A DNA stretch of 64,000 nucleotides from Sorex araneus (GCF_027595985.1 NC_073302.1:98130734-98194733); one strand, 5' to 3'; counted from the first letter of the stretch, positions 23,033-35,515 are shown. Made by a program: numbers and translations. Notes: generated from the sequence alone by a model not told the origin.

Positions 23033-25527
23033 TTTTTTTTAATTTATTTATTTTTAATTAGTGAATCACCGTGAGGGTACAGTTACAGATTTATACATTT
23101 TTGTGCTCATGCTTCCCTCATACAAAGTTCAAGAACCCATCCCTTCACCAGTGCCCATTCTCCACCACCAGTAAACCCAGCATCCCTCCCACTTTCCCCA
23201 ATCCCATCTCCCCCCACCCGACCCTGCCACTGTGGCAGGGCATTCTCTTCTGTTCTCTCTCTCTAATTAGCTGTTGTGGTTTGCAATAAAGGTGTTGAGT
23301 GGCCACTGTGTTCAGCCTCTAACCCACATTCAGCCCACATTACCTTTCCCCCACATGGCCTCCGACCGCAATATACTTGGTGATCCCTTCTCTGAGTTGC
23401 CCTTTCCCCAGAATGTGAGGCCAGCCTCCAAACCATGGAGTCAACCTCCTGGTACTTATTTCTAATATTTTGGGGTGTTAGTATCCTACTCTGTTATTCT
23501 ATATTCCGCAGATGAGTGCAATCTTTCTATGTCTGTCTCTCTCTTTCTGATTCATTTCACTCAGCATGATACTTTCCATGCCGAACCACTTATATGCAAA
23601 ATTCATGATCTCCTTTTCTCTAACAGCTGCATAGTATTCCAATGTATAGATGTACCAAAGTTTCTTCAATCAGTCATCTGTTCTAGGGCACTCAGGTTTT
23701 TTCCAGATTCTGGCTATTGTAAATAGTGCTGCAATGAACATACAGGTGCAGATGTCATTTCGACTATACGTTTTTGCTTCTCTGGGATATATTCCCAGCA
23801 GTGGTATTGATGGGTCAAATGGGAGCTCAATATCTAATTTTTTGAGAATCATCCATATTGTTTTCCAAAAGGGCTGAACCAGCAGTGTAGAAGGGTCCCT
23901 TTCTCCCTACATCCTCTCCAACAGCGGTTGCTTTTGTTCTTTTGGATGTGTGCTATTCTCTGTGGTGTGAGGTGGTATCTCATGGTTGTTTTGATCTGCA
24001 TCTCCCTGATGATTAGTGATGTAGAGCACTTTTTCATTTGCCTTTTGGCCATTCATATATCTTCCTTGGGAAAGTTTCTGTTCATTTCTTCGCCCCATTT
24101 TCTGATGGGGTTGGATGTTTTCTTCTTGTAGAGTTCAACCAGTGCTTTATATACCATTGATATCAACCCCTTATCTGATGGGTATTGTGTAAATATCCTT
24201 TCCCACTCTGTAGATAGTCTTTGTATTCTGGTCACTGTATCTTTTGCAGTGCAGAAGCTTTTTAGTTTAATGTAGTCCCATTTGTTGATCTCTGTTTTTA
24301 CTAGATTGCTTAGTTCCGTGTCATCTTGAAGATTCCTTTATCTTCAATATCGTGGAGGGTTTTGCCGACCTTGTCTTCAATGTACCTTATGGTTTGTGGT
24401 CTGATGTTGAGGTCTTTAATCCATTTTGATCTGACTTTTGTGCATGGTGTCAGGTCGATGTCTAAGCCCATTCTTATACATGTGGTTGTCCAGTTGTGCC
24501 AGCATCATTTGTTAAAGAGGGTTTCCTTGCTCCACTTCACATATCTTGCTCCCTTTACAAAGATTAGATGATCATACATTTGGGGTTGTGTGTAGGGATA
24601 TTCCACCCTGTTCCATTGGTCTGCGGCTCTGCCTTTGTTCCAGTACTATGCTGTTTTAATTGTTACTTCTTTGTAATAAAGTTTGAGGTTGGGGAGGGTG
24701 ATGCCTCATCGTCTTTTTCCCAAGAATTGTTTTAGCTATCTGTGGGTGTTTGTTGTTCCATATGAATTTCAGGATTGATTGATCCGTTTCTTTGAAGAAT
24801 GCCATGGGTATCCTTATAGGGATCGCGTTAAATCTGTATAATGCTTTGGGGAGAATTGCCATTTTGACAATGTTTATTCTCCCTATCCATGAGCAAGGTA
24901 TATGTTTCCATTTCCTCATGTCCTCTTTTACTTCATGGAGTAACATTTTATAGTTTTCTTTGTAGAGGTGTTTTACTTCTTTGGTTAAGCTGCTTCCGAG
25001 GTACTTGATTTTCTGGGGCACGATTGTGAATGGGATTGCTTTTTTCATGTCCCTTTCCTCTGCCTCATTGTGTGTGTATAGGAAGGCCATGAATTTTTGG
25101 GTGTTGATTTTGTAGCCTGCAATTTTACTGTCTAAGTGTATTGTTTCTAAGAGTTTCTTAGTAGAGGCTTTAGGCTTCTCTAGATATAGTATCATGTCGT
25201 CTGCAAATAGTGAGAGTTTGATTTCTTCCTTTCCGATCTGGATGCCCTTAATCTCTTTTTCTTGTCTAATAGCTATCGCAAGTACTTCCAGTACTATATT
25301 GAAGAGAAGTGGTGAGAGTGGGCATCCTTGTCTTGTGCCTGATCTTAGAGGAAAGGCCCTTAGTTTTTCCCCGTTGAGGATAATGCTTGCCATAGGCTTG
25401 TGGTAGATGGCTTCGACTATCTTGAGGAAAGTTCCTCCAAACCCCATTTTGGTGAGGGTTTTCTATCATGAAACGATGTTGGATCTTGTCAAATGCTTTC
25501 TCTGCATCTATTGATATGATCATATAG
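23033..25527 (-). mobile_element. 5'-truncated young L1, antisense, with TSD
   Basis: About 2.5 kb of the 3' part of an L1 (reverse transcriptase half of ORF2, C-terminal domain, 3' UTR, A-tail as poly-T at 23033), flanked by the 15-bp repeat tattctaggttttta at 23018-23032 and 25528-25542. The 5' truncation falls near 38620 of the full-length copy. ORF2 frames at 24656-25447 (with LSLFADDM) and downstream pieces are separated by frameshifts and stops, so no full protein is possible. It is antisense to TYR. Confidence 0.95.
24656..25447 (-). pseudogene. L1 ORF2 fragment (reverse transcriptase)
   Basis: An open frame of 263 codons in the truncated L1. It includes the [10 protein letters not shown] and FADDM reverse transcriptase motifs (the latter with the catalytic aspartates) and the thumb region up to KFIWNNK. 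It lacks the endonuclease and the N-terminal RT, and the C-terminal domain continues in other frames at 23670-24235. It is non-functional. Confidence 0.9.
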
Positions 25528-25542
25528 TATTCTAGGTTTTTA

Positions 25543-25786
25543 AAGTCAATTTTAAGTCTACTATTGTTGAGTGAGGACTCTCCTCTCATAGCCCTCATGG
25601 TTTTGTGTTTCATGCTTAACTTCTGTCTTCCTAACAATTTCCAGGATTACTCTTACTGGTTTATCTTTGCTACCAGATTTGTATTCAAGTTTTCCTCGTT
25701 CACTCCTCTTTCCTCATAGCTGTAGATTCTTTATCATACACAATCTACAGAACAAGCTAAATGTTGCATTAAGCTGTCTTACTTAT
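25543..25786. other. Short intron 1 sequence between L1s
   Basis: No repeat recognised between the TSD of the young L1 and the old L1. Confidence 0.4.
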
Positions 25787-27535
25787 TATTATTTTTTTTT
25801 ATTTTAGGCACTGTGGTTTACCACATTAACCCTATTAATTGTAGGGTTCCATGAATAACATGTTCTAGCACCACACCCTCTACCAGTGTCCAGTTTCCTC
25901 CACCATTGTCCCAGTGCCCTAGCACATCCTATTCCCAGACACAATCCCTATAAGAGGTTCTCTTCTATAGACAAGTTCTCAGTTTCCGGAGCTTTGGGGT
26001 GCTGGGTATTTCCCAAATATGTTTCTTTCTATGCCACGTATAAGATTGCCTGTCCCTCTCCTACTGACTGAATTCACTCAGCATGCAACTCTCCAGATAC
26101 ATTCACATAGAGAAAATTGCATCATTTCATTTTATAGTTGAGTAGTATTGTGCTATATACCATAGATTTTGTTATCCATTGATCTGTCAGACTTTGGGTT
26201 TTTTCCATATTTGGACTTCTCTGAATAGTGCTTTAATATCATAGGAGTGCAAATATCTTTTCTGAATAGTTTTGGGATACTTGAGATGGTAGAAATGGAA
26301 TTACTGGGTTAACTAGAAGCTCAATTTCTGTTGTGTTGAGTAGTATCCTTATTGGGTATCAAAACACTGGAGCAGTCAACGCTCAACAAGCAGTGAATTA
26401 CATTTCCCCACATCCCTTCCAATACTTACTGCTTTCATTCTTTGTGGTGTTTCCTAGACTCATTAATATGAAATGATATTTCAATATGAGTTATTATTTT
26501 TGCATTATATACTGTTATTTTTGGTCACGTGTAATTTTTCATATACCATATCCACCTGTATGTCTTCTTTGGGGAACTTCTGTTCATCTTCCTCCCACTC
26601 CACTCCCACCCCCATCTATTTTTATGAAGCTGGTTGTTTCTTTCTTGAAAGGTTCTACCAGTGTTTTAGATATCTTGCATGTTATTCAGATGAGAAAACA
26701 TTTTCACCAGTTCTGTGGTTAGTGTTCTTATTCTGGTCAATGTTTCTTTTGAAGTGCAGAAGCTTCTTAGTTTTATGTAGTCACATGCACTTATATTTGT
26801 TAGCATTTTCTTGCTAAAAATATTAAATTATTAAAGATACCTATAGATTAAAGGTCATGATGTATTCTACCTATGCATCTCAATATAATTTATAGATTTA
26901 GTTATTATATTCAGGTTTTTAATCTATTTTTATTTTATTTCAGTGTATGATTTTAGAAGGAGGTTTAAGTTCAAGACATGCATCTGACTGACCCGTTTCC
27001 TCAAGACCATTTCTCAAAGAAGTCTTCTTCTATTCCTTTCATACTTTTTGCTTCCTTGTTTAAAATTAATGGATAATATACCTGATAAATGTATGCCCAT
27101 GGACTCTTGATTTTATTCCATTGGTATGAAAGTCTGTCCTTATTTCAGTATAATGCTTTTTAATTACTACAATTTAGGAGTAAAATTGGAGAAAGAAAAT
27201 CCTCACATCTTCTCTTTCCTTCAAGTTGCCTTGGCTATTCAGAAGATTTTATTTCTCCATTAAACTTTTGCCATAATTTTATCCATGTCTTTTAAATATG
27301 TCATGGATATTTTAATAGGGGCTGCATTTAATCTGCATAATCTTTTTTAGAAACATTTTGCCTCATTTTTAGTGGATTATTCATAACAGTCAATACAAAA
27401 TAAATTGGTGAAAGTCTGTGTTTTGTGGAAATATGTAAGCAAGCTCTATGCTAGTCGCTATTCCTCTGCTTCCGGGACCATAACTGGAACGTTCTACTCA
27501 GAACGTAGTAGAAAGACCAAAACTCCAAATGTCTT

Positions 27536-27720
27536 TTTAAAACTTTTATTTTATTTTTATGTTATCCACAAGATTTGATTACATTTAATATTTGAACATA
27601 AATCCCACCACCATTACACCTTCCCAACACCATATTTCCATCCCGAACCCCAAACATTGCCCCCAAAGCTGTATAATGTTGTGAGCAAGATTGTCATTTA
27701 GATGATCATTCAACTTTATG
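27536..27720 (-). mobile_element. L1 3'-end-like insertion in the old L1
   Basis: Poly-T followed by aatcccaccaccattacacc and a C-rich block, in the style of the local L1 3' UTRs, interrupts the ORF2 homology. Confidence 0.5.
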
Positions 27721-29369
27721 AGTATGTGGTGTGTTTCCATTTTATTGTGTCCCCCATTATTTCTGTTAGTGGTGATTTGCAGTAATTTTTGTATATGTAC
27801 TTGATTTCTTTTGTGAGGCTAATTCCTATGCATTTACTTTTCCAAAAATTATAGCTGTTAATAAATTTTAAAAAATTTTCTCTCTTTCATTTTACTGTTT
27901 GCATTTAGAAAAACCATGGATTTCTTGTGATGATTTTGTGGCTTGTCACTTACTGTACTCTTCAGGGATGTTTAGTACTATGTACTTAGGGTTTTTACTT
28001 AGTGTCATGTCATGTGAAAGTATTTAGAATTTGTCTTCTCTTCTTATATGGATGTACTTAATATCTCTTTCTTGCCAAATTGCTACGGCAAAGACTTCAG
28101 ATCCTGTAATGAATCACGATGGTAAGAGTGGGCAACACTGCCTTGCACCTGATCTTGGAACATTTTCAGTTTTTCAAACTAAGTGCATTATATTCTGTGG
28201 GCTTATAGGAAATGGCTTTCACTATGTTCTGGAAAGTTCAACTTTCATTTTCTTCAGAATTTTTATTATGAATAGTTGTTGGATCTTGTCAAATTCCTTT
28301 TTGGTGTCTATCATATGATCACTTTATTTTAATTTTTCATTGTATTGGTACGTATATTATACTGGTTGATTTGGATATATTAAACCAACCCACCATTTTC
28401 ATGATATATTATGATCTTTTTAATTGTTTGCTAATATCTTGTTGGTGATCTTCTTTGATTCTATATTCTCAGTGATACAGGTCTGTTGTTTTGTCATTTT
28501 TTCTGATTTTACATTCTGCTTTCTGTATTAGAATAGTGTTTTCCTCATAAGAAGTTGTCAAGGGTTCACTCTTCCTTCAGACTTTGAAAGAGCCTGTAAA
28601 CTCAGACCATCTAGATTTGAGCTTTTGTTTGGGGAAGATTCTTGATTATCATTTATATGTCCTTGATAGTAATTAGTCTATACAATTGTTCTGTTTCCTC
28701 TTAATTCAATCTTGGAAGGCTTTCAGAGTCCAAAAATCTATCATTTTCTTCTTGGTTTTCCAGTTTTACAGCATACAGAGTTTTGAAGTAGTACCTGAAG
28801 ATCCATCTAATTTCTATGATATATGTTATGGTGTCTCCCCTTTTACTTTCTGATTTGAAATGCTAGAGTTTGCTCTTTCTTTGGGAGTCTTTCCAAAGGT
28901 CTGCAGTATTTATTTTTTTAAAGTACTATCTCTTGGATTTGCTATCTTTTGAGTTACATTTTTCCATTGTATTTGTTCCTGCACATTATTGTTTCCTAAT
29001 TTCTGCTTGCTTTGTGATCCTTTCTTGGTCTTTATTCAGGTGCTTAAGCTGTTCAAATAGGTTGGCCTTCTCTTGCTTCCTAATGAACCTTTGTATTACT
29101 AATAACTTTCCTTTCAACATCACCTTTACTGTGTACCACATGTGCTGGTAGCTCATATTTTCATTCTTATATATAAATCCAGGATTGTTTTGACTGCGTA
29201 TATGATTTCATCTTTGACTCACTGGTTGTTCAGCATTGAGTTGCTTTATTTCAGTGTGTTTGAATTTTTTACCTCTTTTCTGTTTGTGATAAACTTCAGG
29301 AAAGTTGACACTTTGATCTTCTTGATTTTTTTAAGATATGCATTTTAAGATATGTCCTAGTATATACTC

Positions 29370-29512
29370 TTTTCAGGGGGGAAGATGGGATTGCAGACCT
29401 TACTCCTGACTCTGCAATCAAGGATCACTGGTAGGGCTCAGGGAACAATGTGGAGTACCAAGAATCAAAGCTGGGTTATTAGCCAAGTCAAGGCAATTGC
29501 TTTACTCCTGTA
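29370..29512 (-). mobile_element. SOR-type SINE, type 1, diverged
   Basis: ttactcctgactctgcaatc, ggtagggctcagggaacaat and gtcaaggcaattgctttact are the reversed type 1 blocks, inserted in the old L1. Confidence 0.7.
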
Positions 29513-29990
29513 TTTTCTCTCTGTTCACTACCCAGAATGTGTTTTATTCTGGAGTATTTCCCATGTGCACTGTAGAAAATTTATATTCAACATTTGGGGA
29601 ATCTAGTCCTACATACGTCTGATAAGCCCATGTTTTCCATTTCAACCTTCAAATTCATTGTTTCCTTGTTGAATTTTAGACTAGTTGATATATTCAGAGG
29701 TGATGAAACTATGTTGAACTCTCCAAACACTATTGTATTGATGTTCATGACTTCTTCTAGGTCTGTTAGCAGTTGTTAAAATAATTATCTATCATGAGAC
29801 ACATATGTATTTAGGAGTGAATTTTCTGTGAAGATTCCAGAAATATGTTTACTATCCTTGGCCTTGCCTTTATTCAAACCTTAATTTTAGGTCTTATGAT
29901 TTTTATTACCTTGGCTCCTTTCTGTAGTTTTTGAGTTTTTATAGTAATACATGACTGGAGCTAAGATTAACTTAATATAGCACTATGTGT

Positions 29991-30600
29991 TTGGGAGCTG
30001 CCACTTCCGAGTTTATGGGTTTACTGAGAGAGTCCCAGAGTGTTTCCTGTAAGACTTGAAGGAGGAAAAGTCAAAATGTTATCCTTCCTTTCTGGCATTG
30101 GATGGAAATGGTCTCTTAATTGACATTGTTTTTCTATGGCCTCTGTTGTTCTGAGGGCTTGGGGACAAATGTCAGGAATGTGTCTAGATTGCAATTTGAT
30201 TGACTCTAATATGGTATCACTGTAATGCTGATTAAATTAAAAACCACACTAGGATAAAATGGGTACTCAATGGAAGCTCATCTTTCTGGCTGTGCTTGGG
30301 AGACTGTATGTTGTGCCAACCTAAACAGGGCCAGCAGCATGCAATGCCCCTGTGGTAACATTCCTCCCTGGTGATTTCCAGGCATGGCTTTATATGGCTC
30401 TGGGGGCCTCTGAGCAGTGCCAGGGCTCTGGGGCCGCCCAAGCTCCTGAAGTCCAAGCAACACTCACTGTGGGCCCCAAGCCAAACTGCTGGGTTCGAAA
30501 CACCATGTTGCTGCCTGGGAGGCTGCACTGCCCACTTCCCAGATAAATACAAAAGGGAAGATGTGCAAGGGAAAGATTTCAGAGGGGCGATGTTTCTGCT
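29991..30600. other. Intron 1 sequence, no gene seen
   Basis: Contains a moderately GC-rich part at 30290-30540 with overlapping open frames on both strands that resemble no family I know. A faint SINE-like match (tggctctgggggcctctgag) occurs near 30393. Confidence 0.4.
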
Positions 30601-30605
30601 TACAG

Positions 30606-30756
30606 AATAGTAGCACTGTAGCACTGTCTTCCCATTGTTCATTGATTTACTCTCGGTAGCTTGCCTGGCTCTCTGAGAGGGATGGAGGAATCGAACCCAG
30701 GTCAGCCACGTACAAGGCAAACGCCCTACCCAATTGCGCTATTGCTCCAGCCCATA
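30606..30756 (-). mobile_element. SOR-type SINE, type 2, internally deleted
   Basis: Tail cactgtagcactgtcttccc, then directly gtagcttgcctggctctctg and the reversed B-box (aatcgaaccca) and head (gctattgctccagccc). The central block is missing. Confidence 0.85.
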
Positions 30757-30993
30757 GTAACACTGTAGCACTGCAGTCCCGCTCCAACAGGAAACAAAAA
30801 CATCTCCATTGTGAGACTTGTTGCTTCTGTTTTCGGCATATCAAATACTCCACAGGTAGCTTGCCAGGCTCTGCCATGCAGGCAGAATACTCTCGGTGGC
30901 TTGCTGAGCTCTCCAAGAGGGACGGAGGAATCGATCCCAGGTTGGCCGCATGCAAGGGAGACGCCCAACCCGCTGACCTATCACTCCAGTCCA
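30757..30993 (-). mobile_element. SOR-type SINE, type 2
   Basis: Complete reversed copy (acatctccattgtgagactt to tgacctatcactccagtcc) in tandem with the copy at 30606. Confidence 0.88.
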
Positions 30994-31036
30994 AATAAAT
31001 ATCTATCAAATAGCAAATGTTGAAACAAGCAGTTTA

Positions 31037-31205
31037 GGATCAGAGATATAGTGCACGGTGTTTAATACGCTTGCATTACATTCACCCACACTGGTTTGAT
31101 CCCTGGCATTTCAGATGGTTCTCCAGGACCTGCCAGTAGTAGCTCCTGAGCACAGAGCCAGGAATGAGTCTGGAGCACTGCCAGTTGTAGATCCAAAAGA
31201 AATTA
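31037..31205 (+). mobile_element. SOR-type SINE, type 1, diverged
   Basis: ctggtttgatccctgg, agctcctgagcacagagcca and an A-rich end. Confidence 0.75.
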
Positions 31206-31357
31206 AAACAGAAATTATCAAGCAAAAGTACTATTCTGAACATCCAAAAATAGATAATGGGATACTTTCTGATAAAACGCTCAATGGTAAACATTTCATT
31301 GTTTTTGATATTACATATTAATAAAATTTATTCATATCATGAAAGTTGTACATATTT

Positions 31358-31608
31358 CACTGTCTCTGTCACTGTCATCCCGTTGTTCATCGACTTGCTC
31401 AAGTGGGCACCAATAACATCTCCATTGTGAGACTTGTTTGTTACTGTTTTGGGCATGTTGAATATGCCACGGGTAGCTTGCCAGGCTCTGCTGTGCGGAC
31501 GAGATACTCTTGGTAGCTTGCAGGGCTCTCTGAGAGGGGCGGAGGAATCGAACCCGGGTCGGCCACATGCAAGGCGAATGCCCTACCACTGTGCTATCGC
31601 TCCAGCCC
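31358..31608 (-). mobile_element. SOR-type SINE, type 2, nearly full length
   Basis: Tail of cactgtctctgtcactg repeats, then all blocks to ggcggaggaatcgaacccgg and the reversed A-box head. It lies about 390 bp before TYR exon 2. Confidence 0.93.
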
Positions 31609-31995
31609 ATACAAATTTCAGTGTTTATTATTGATAATACTCACATAATAGGGACAAACTATCTAGAAAGATAGCTGTTTCTCTTTCTGTCACCACTAGG
31701 CTCAAAACTTGATATAGTGCTTAAAATATAATGCATATTTGATAAAACATTTTGAATTAATTTCTAATCAAATAAATATTTGATAATTATATGATGTATA
31801 AAATATGAAATGTAAGAGTAGAATGTTATTTTAGGTTTTACCTTTGATATTTATTGTGAAACTTTAAAAAAACTGTTTCTAGCCAACAATTTAGAGAAAA
31901 TATTTACCCTGTAAACTCAATATAATAATCAGGAAATTCAAGCAACTTCAAATCAGTAGTGTAAAAAATATTAAACAGGAAGCTGTTCTGTGCAG
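31609..31995. other. End of intron 1 before exon 2
   Basis: AT-rich. Contains the exon 2 acceptor (ctgttctgtgcag) and no recognised repeat. Confidence 0.6.
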
Positions 31996-32212
31996 ATCAT
32001 CTGTAGTCGCCTGGACGAGTACAACAGCCAGCAGGTTCTCTGTGATGGGACCCCCGAAGGACCACTACTGCGCAACCCTGGAAACCACGACAGAGTCAGG
32101 ACCCCAAGACTCCCCACCTCTGCAGATGTGGAACTCTGCTTGAGTATGACCCAGTATGAATCTGGCTCCATGGATAAAGCTGCCAATTTCAGCTTTAGAA
32201 ATACACTGGAAG
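31996..32212 (+). CDS. TYR: Tyrosinase exon 2, residues 274-345 plus first base of codon 346
   Basis: The exon is 217 bp, preceded by ttctgtgcag and followed by a gtaatt donor, and ends in phase 1. It opens with [10 protein letters not shown] and closes with FRNTLE. It encodes the linker between the two copper sites, with Cys 276, 289 and 321 and the N337 sequon (NFS). Residue 290 is Asp (CDGTPEG), so the sequon found at this point in human (NGT, from memory) is absent. Mouse also has Asp here as I recall, so this is probably lineage variation rather than damage. The acceptor has a short, purine-broken pyrimidine tract. The frame joins cleanly to exons 1 and 3. Confidence 0.97.
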
Positions 32213-32329
32213 GTAATTTTCTTCTTTTTTCTCTATTTTTTTTCTTTTTTCCCCTAGGTTCATGTTTTCAATCTCCTATTCAAAGCCTAGTATATAGAAA
32301 TGTCTAAAACTTCATAATTTTCTGAGTTG

Positions 32330-33020
32330 ATAAGAATGTGTAACATAGGTCTGAGATCTTCTGGCCCCGCCCCCCAACCTCCCCCGCCCTCAGCAAAGGT
32401 AATATCAGAGGGTGTTGAGTAGGGGCCTCTGCCTGACCTTTCGCTCCACCTCTGCTGGCGATTCAAAGATTCTCTTTCTCTCCTGGATCAGCGGAGACCT
32501 AGTGAAGACATCCCCACGGCATGTTACTAATGAAGCCACTCTCGGCAGTTACGCAGGGTTTTTGGGAAAGCTGTCATTCAACTTCTTCCCTTGCATAGCA
32601 GAAAGCTACTCATGTCCTGGGCTTCTGTCCTCACAGATGGAGCAACTTGGCTTCCCCTTCCCTTGAGAGGCAAGCTGGAGAAAGCCAGTTAGAACTGGAA
32701 ATCCAGAGTCATAAAATTCAAAGCATGAGGGATTCAAGCAAAAATCACTAATAGCTTATACCTGAGGGGTAAAAAAGAAGGCAGTCAGTACATAGTACCA
32801 TTCAATGCAGATAGCAGAGATGCTCAAATTACCTGACTTCCACGGGCGCTTCTCAGTCGAGGGAAGACCGCTCCCTGCCAGACAAGGAGGATGCACTGCT
32901 CAGGCTTCGCAGGGCCTAAGGCGCTCTGACACCCCTGATGCCCCATGGGCCTCCAGGTTCCTACCCAGCATTGCTCTCTGGGACCCCGGGGTCCCAAGCA
33001 GTGAACAAAACTCACAGACC
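32330..33020. other. GC-enriched block after exon 2, unidentified
   Basis: About 700 bp that stand out from the AT-rich intron, with a C-rich run at 32363-32393 and a GC-rich stretch at 32840-33000. It carries short open frames on both strands (for example 32412-32666, 32805-33029) that match nothing I know. It could be an old LTR remnant, a decayed pseudogene or a conserved non-coding element; I cannot decide. Confidence 0.35.
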
Positions 33021-34176
33021 CATAGCTGACAAAAACTTGAAAAAACATCTTATGAACCAGTTTGAAAGAAGTTTACAGTTGAAACAAATGAAATACTTAT
33101 TTGTTTCAGTCACTGAAGCAAATAAAACAAGGGTTTTTACAAGCATTGAAACATTTTTTTTAGTTTTATAAAATATACTCATTAAAGGAAAAAGATACAA
33201 ATTTTAGAGGCTCCCAAAACTCATAGTCTCAACCATAGGATACAGAAGAAAAACAGGTTTCAGTCAAGAGGAACGTAAACAATCCAAATGATCAACTCTT
33301 GAAAAGAGAGAAAATAAACTGGACAAATAATGGGCAAAGACTCAGAAATTTTTGTGAAACTGTGAGAGATGCTGTTATGCTCTCAGAATCCTGCAGGACA
33401 AGAAGATTCCAAGAGAGTAATAGATATAAAATAAGAATAATTAGGGAACTATGTGAAGCTGAAATTAGTGAAGCCCAATAAAATCAACACAAAATATCAT
33501 TGCTGAATTTCAGTAAACTGGCAATGAAAAAACTGTTTAGTAACTAAGCAACATCTTACCTATTGTCTTATTTCAATTTATATAAATATAATTCAATACT
33601 TTGCCTGGATGTCATATTTTATTGAGTAACGAATTTAAATTCATAATATTTTTTATCTAACAGATGGAACAACAAAATATTTAAAGAGGAAATTATCTCT
33701 AGTCAGCTCAATGGTTAAGAATTTTTGTTCCCACTTTTTAAAATCTTGCAGTTCAGTCAAACTCCTGATTCAAGTAATATTGAGCCAGATATTAAGTCTA
33801 AAAAATTCATTAAAATAATTTAATTTTTTAAAAAACGATATCTTTATAGAATAAGATAGTCAAGACACTTGATTAATAGGAAAAAAAGCATCTAGCAAAT
33901 ATTTAAGAAATATATAGATGTACTTAGGCATTTCAAAACATATCTCTGCTCAGGAAAAATGGCAAATAATGCATTTCTATCCCTTACCGCTTCCATTTAA
34001 AACAAACAAAAATAAATAATTATAAAATATTGAGAGTTCTTCTGAAATGAACTAAAAATATTTCCAAGTAATTGAATTACAAAACCTATGCATTTTTATT
34101 TTTTCGTTTCTTTTAAAAAATATTTTTCCTTTTTTTCAACTTTTTGTGTTTCAGGAAAATTGCTTTAAAAATATAA
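33021..34176. other. Intron 2 sequence, nothing recognised
   Basis: AT-rich. A stretch at 33290-33480 with a 60-codon open frame (+) is purine-rich and has no known domain. Confidence 0.4.
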
Positions 34177-34415
34177 GCACTGTAGCACTGTGGCACTGTC
34201 ATTCTGTTGTTCATCAATTTGCTCGATCGGGCACCAGTAATGTCTCCATTGTGAGACTTGTTGTTACTGTTTTTGGAGTATTGAATATGCCCTGGGTAGC
34301 TTGCCAGGCTCTGGCATTGGGGAAGAACTCTCGGTAGCTTGCCAGGCTCTCTGAGAGGGATGGAGGAATCAAACCCAGGTCGGCTACATACAAGGCAAAC
34401 ACCCTACGCACTGTA
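34177..34415 (-). mobile_element. SOR-type SINE, type 2
   Basis: Tail repeats (gcactgtagcactgtggcac) through the reversed central blocks to aatcaaacccaggtcgg and a partial head. Confidence 0.88.
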
Positions 34416-34949
34416 AAATGTTACATCTATACATAACATTGATTAGTTAAAATTTTCATCTTTTTAGAACCAATAAACTGAATACCAAAGGCAATGATTA
34501 TTTATTTTTGTTGGTTACATATATTTAGGGTGTCAAAGTGATAAAATACTTATTTAGCTATACACTACAGTGTAAATTTTTAGTGAAGCATTAACTATGT
34601 AATCCGGGGTATAATGTATGAAATAAGATTATCTCTCCAATGCCATGAATGTGGTTAAATTCTATTTCCTTTAAGATAAAAAGCAAAGCAAAACAACACA
34701 TCAATTTTTTTTTGGGGGGTTGCCCATTTAATCAATGTTACTGTGGTAACAATTTGCCAGATTTTTACAGAAAAGTTGGGCCTCCCTTTTTATAGCATGG
34801 GGGGGTGCATAGTGGAGGGGGGAATAAGTTGGTTAGATTGTTTTAAAATTTTTTTTTTTAAAAAAAGACGTTATAAACTGGAGTTAAGAGAATTTGAACC
34901 AACTTCCACACACCAGGTAGCAACACATCAATTTTTAAAACAAATCAGG
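34416..34949. other. Intron 2 sequence, nothing recognised
   Basis: AT-rich with a G-run and T-run area at 34710-34865. Confidence 0.4.
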
Positions 34950-35128
34950 AACCAGAGAATTCGTATAATGGATAAGGTCTTGCTTTTGAAGTAGTGACCC
35001 AGGTCCAGTCCCAGAAACTGCATATAGTCCCATAAACTCCTGGTGGGCTCCACCCTGCCAGGAGACGCGAGCACAGATTCAGGAAGAAGCCCTGAGCACA
35101 AGCATGGCATCCACTCTCCTGAGTAAAA
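34950..35128 (+). mobile_element. SOR-type SINE, type 1, diverged
   Basis: tataatggataaggtcttgc head, gacccaggtccagtcccaga B-box region and gaagaagccctgagcaca end. Confidence 0.65.
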
Positions 35129-35266
35129 AATTAAAATGAAAACAAAATAATTTCACACACTGCAAAACTCTAGAGAAACTCTTTAAGATGTGATGTATTG
35201 TGCTTTAAGAGGAAAATTATAAAATACAATGTAAAATAAAATAAATTATATGCCCTAGGTTTATGT

Positions 35267-35503
35267 CACTGTCATCCCGTTGCTCATCGATTTGTTTGAG
35301 CGGGCACCAGTAACGTCTCTCATTGAGAGACTTATTGTTACTGTTTTTGGCATATTCAATACACCACGGGTAGCTTGCCAGGCTCTGCTGTGCGGGCTCC
35401 ATACTCTCGGTAGCTTGCCGGGCTCTCTGAGAGGGGCGGAGGAATTGAACAGAGGTCGGCTGCATGAAAGGTGAATGCCCAACCACTGTGCTATCGCTCC
35501 AGC
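35267..35503 (-). mobile_element. SOR-type SINE, type 2, with TSD
   Basis: Complete reversed copy flanked by ctaggtttatgt at 35255-35266 and 35504-35515. Its tail has a single acagtg unit and no poly-A. Confidence 0.95.
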
Positions 35504-35515
35504 CTAGGTTTATGT

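Larger units (their letters stand above)
25787..29990 (-). mobile_element. Old L1, antisense, long but heavily mutated
   Basis: Starts with poly-T and an L1 3' UTR (to about 26080). It runs through ORF2 C-terminal sequence (26080-27400, including a C-terminal-like ttgagtagtattgtgctat stretch), RT (27730-28700) and endonuclease parts (28900-29900, including a reversed version of the gcactgtagaaaatttatattc site). Another L1 3'-end-like piece is inserted at about 27536-27720 and a type 1 SINE at about 29370-29512. All frames are broken. Its precise ends are uncertain. Confidence 0.75.
14328..31995 (+). other. TYR: TYR intron 1
   Basis: Phase-0 GT-AG intron of 17,668 bp (gtaaga ... tgtgcag). It holds several SOR-type SINEs, a 2.5-kb truncated L1 and a longer old L1, both antisense to TYR, and a repeat-poor AT-rich core at about 16.9-19.5 kb. 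No exon-like sequence other than the flanking TYR exons was recognised. Confidence 0.93.
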
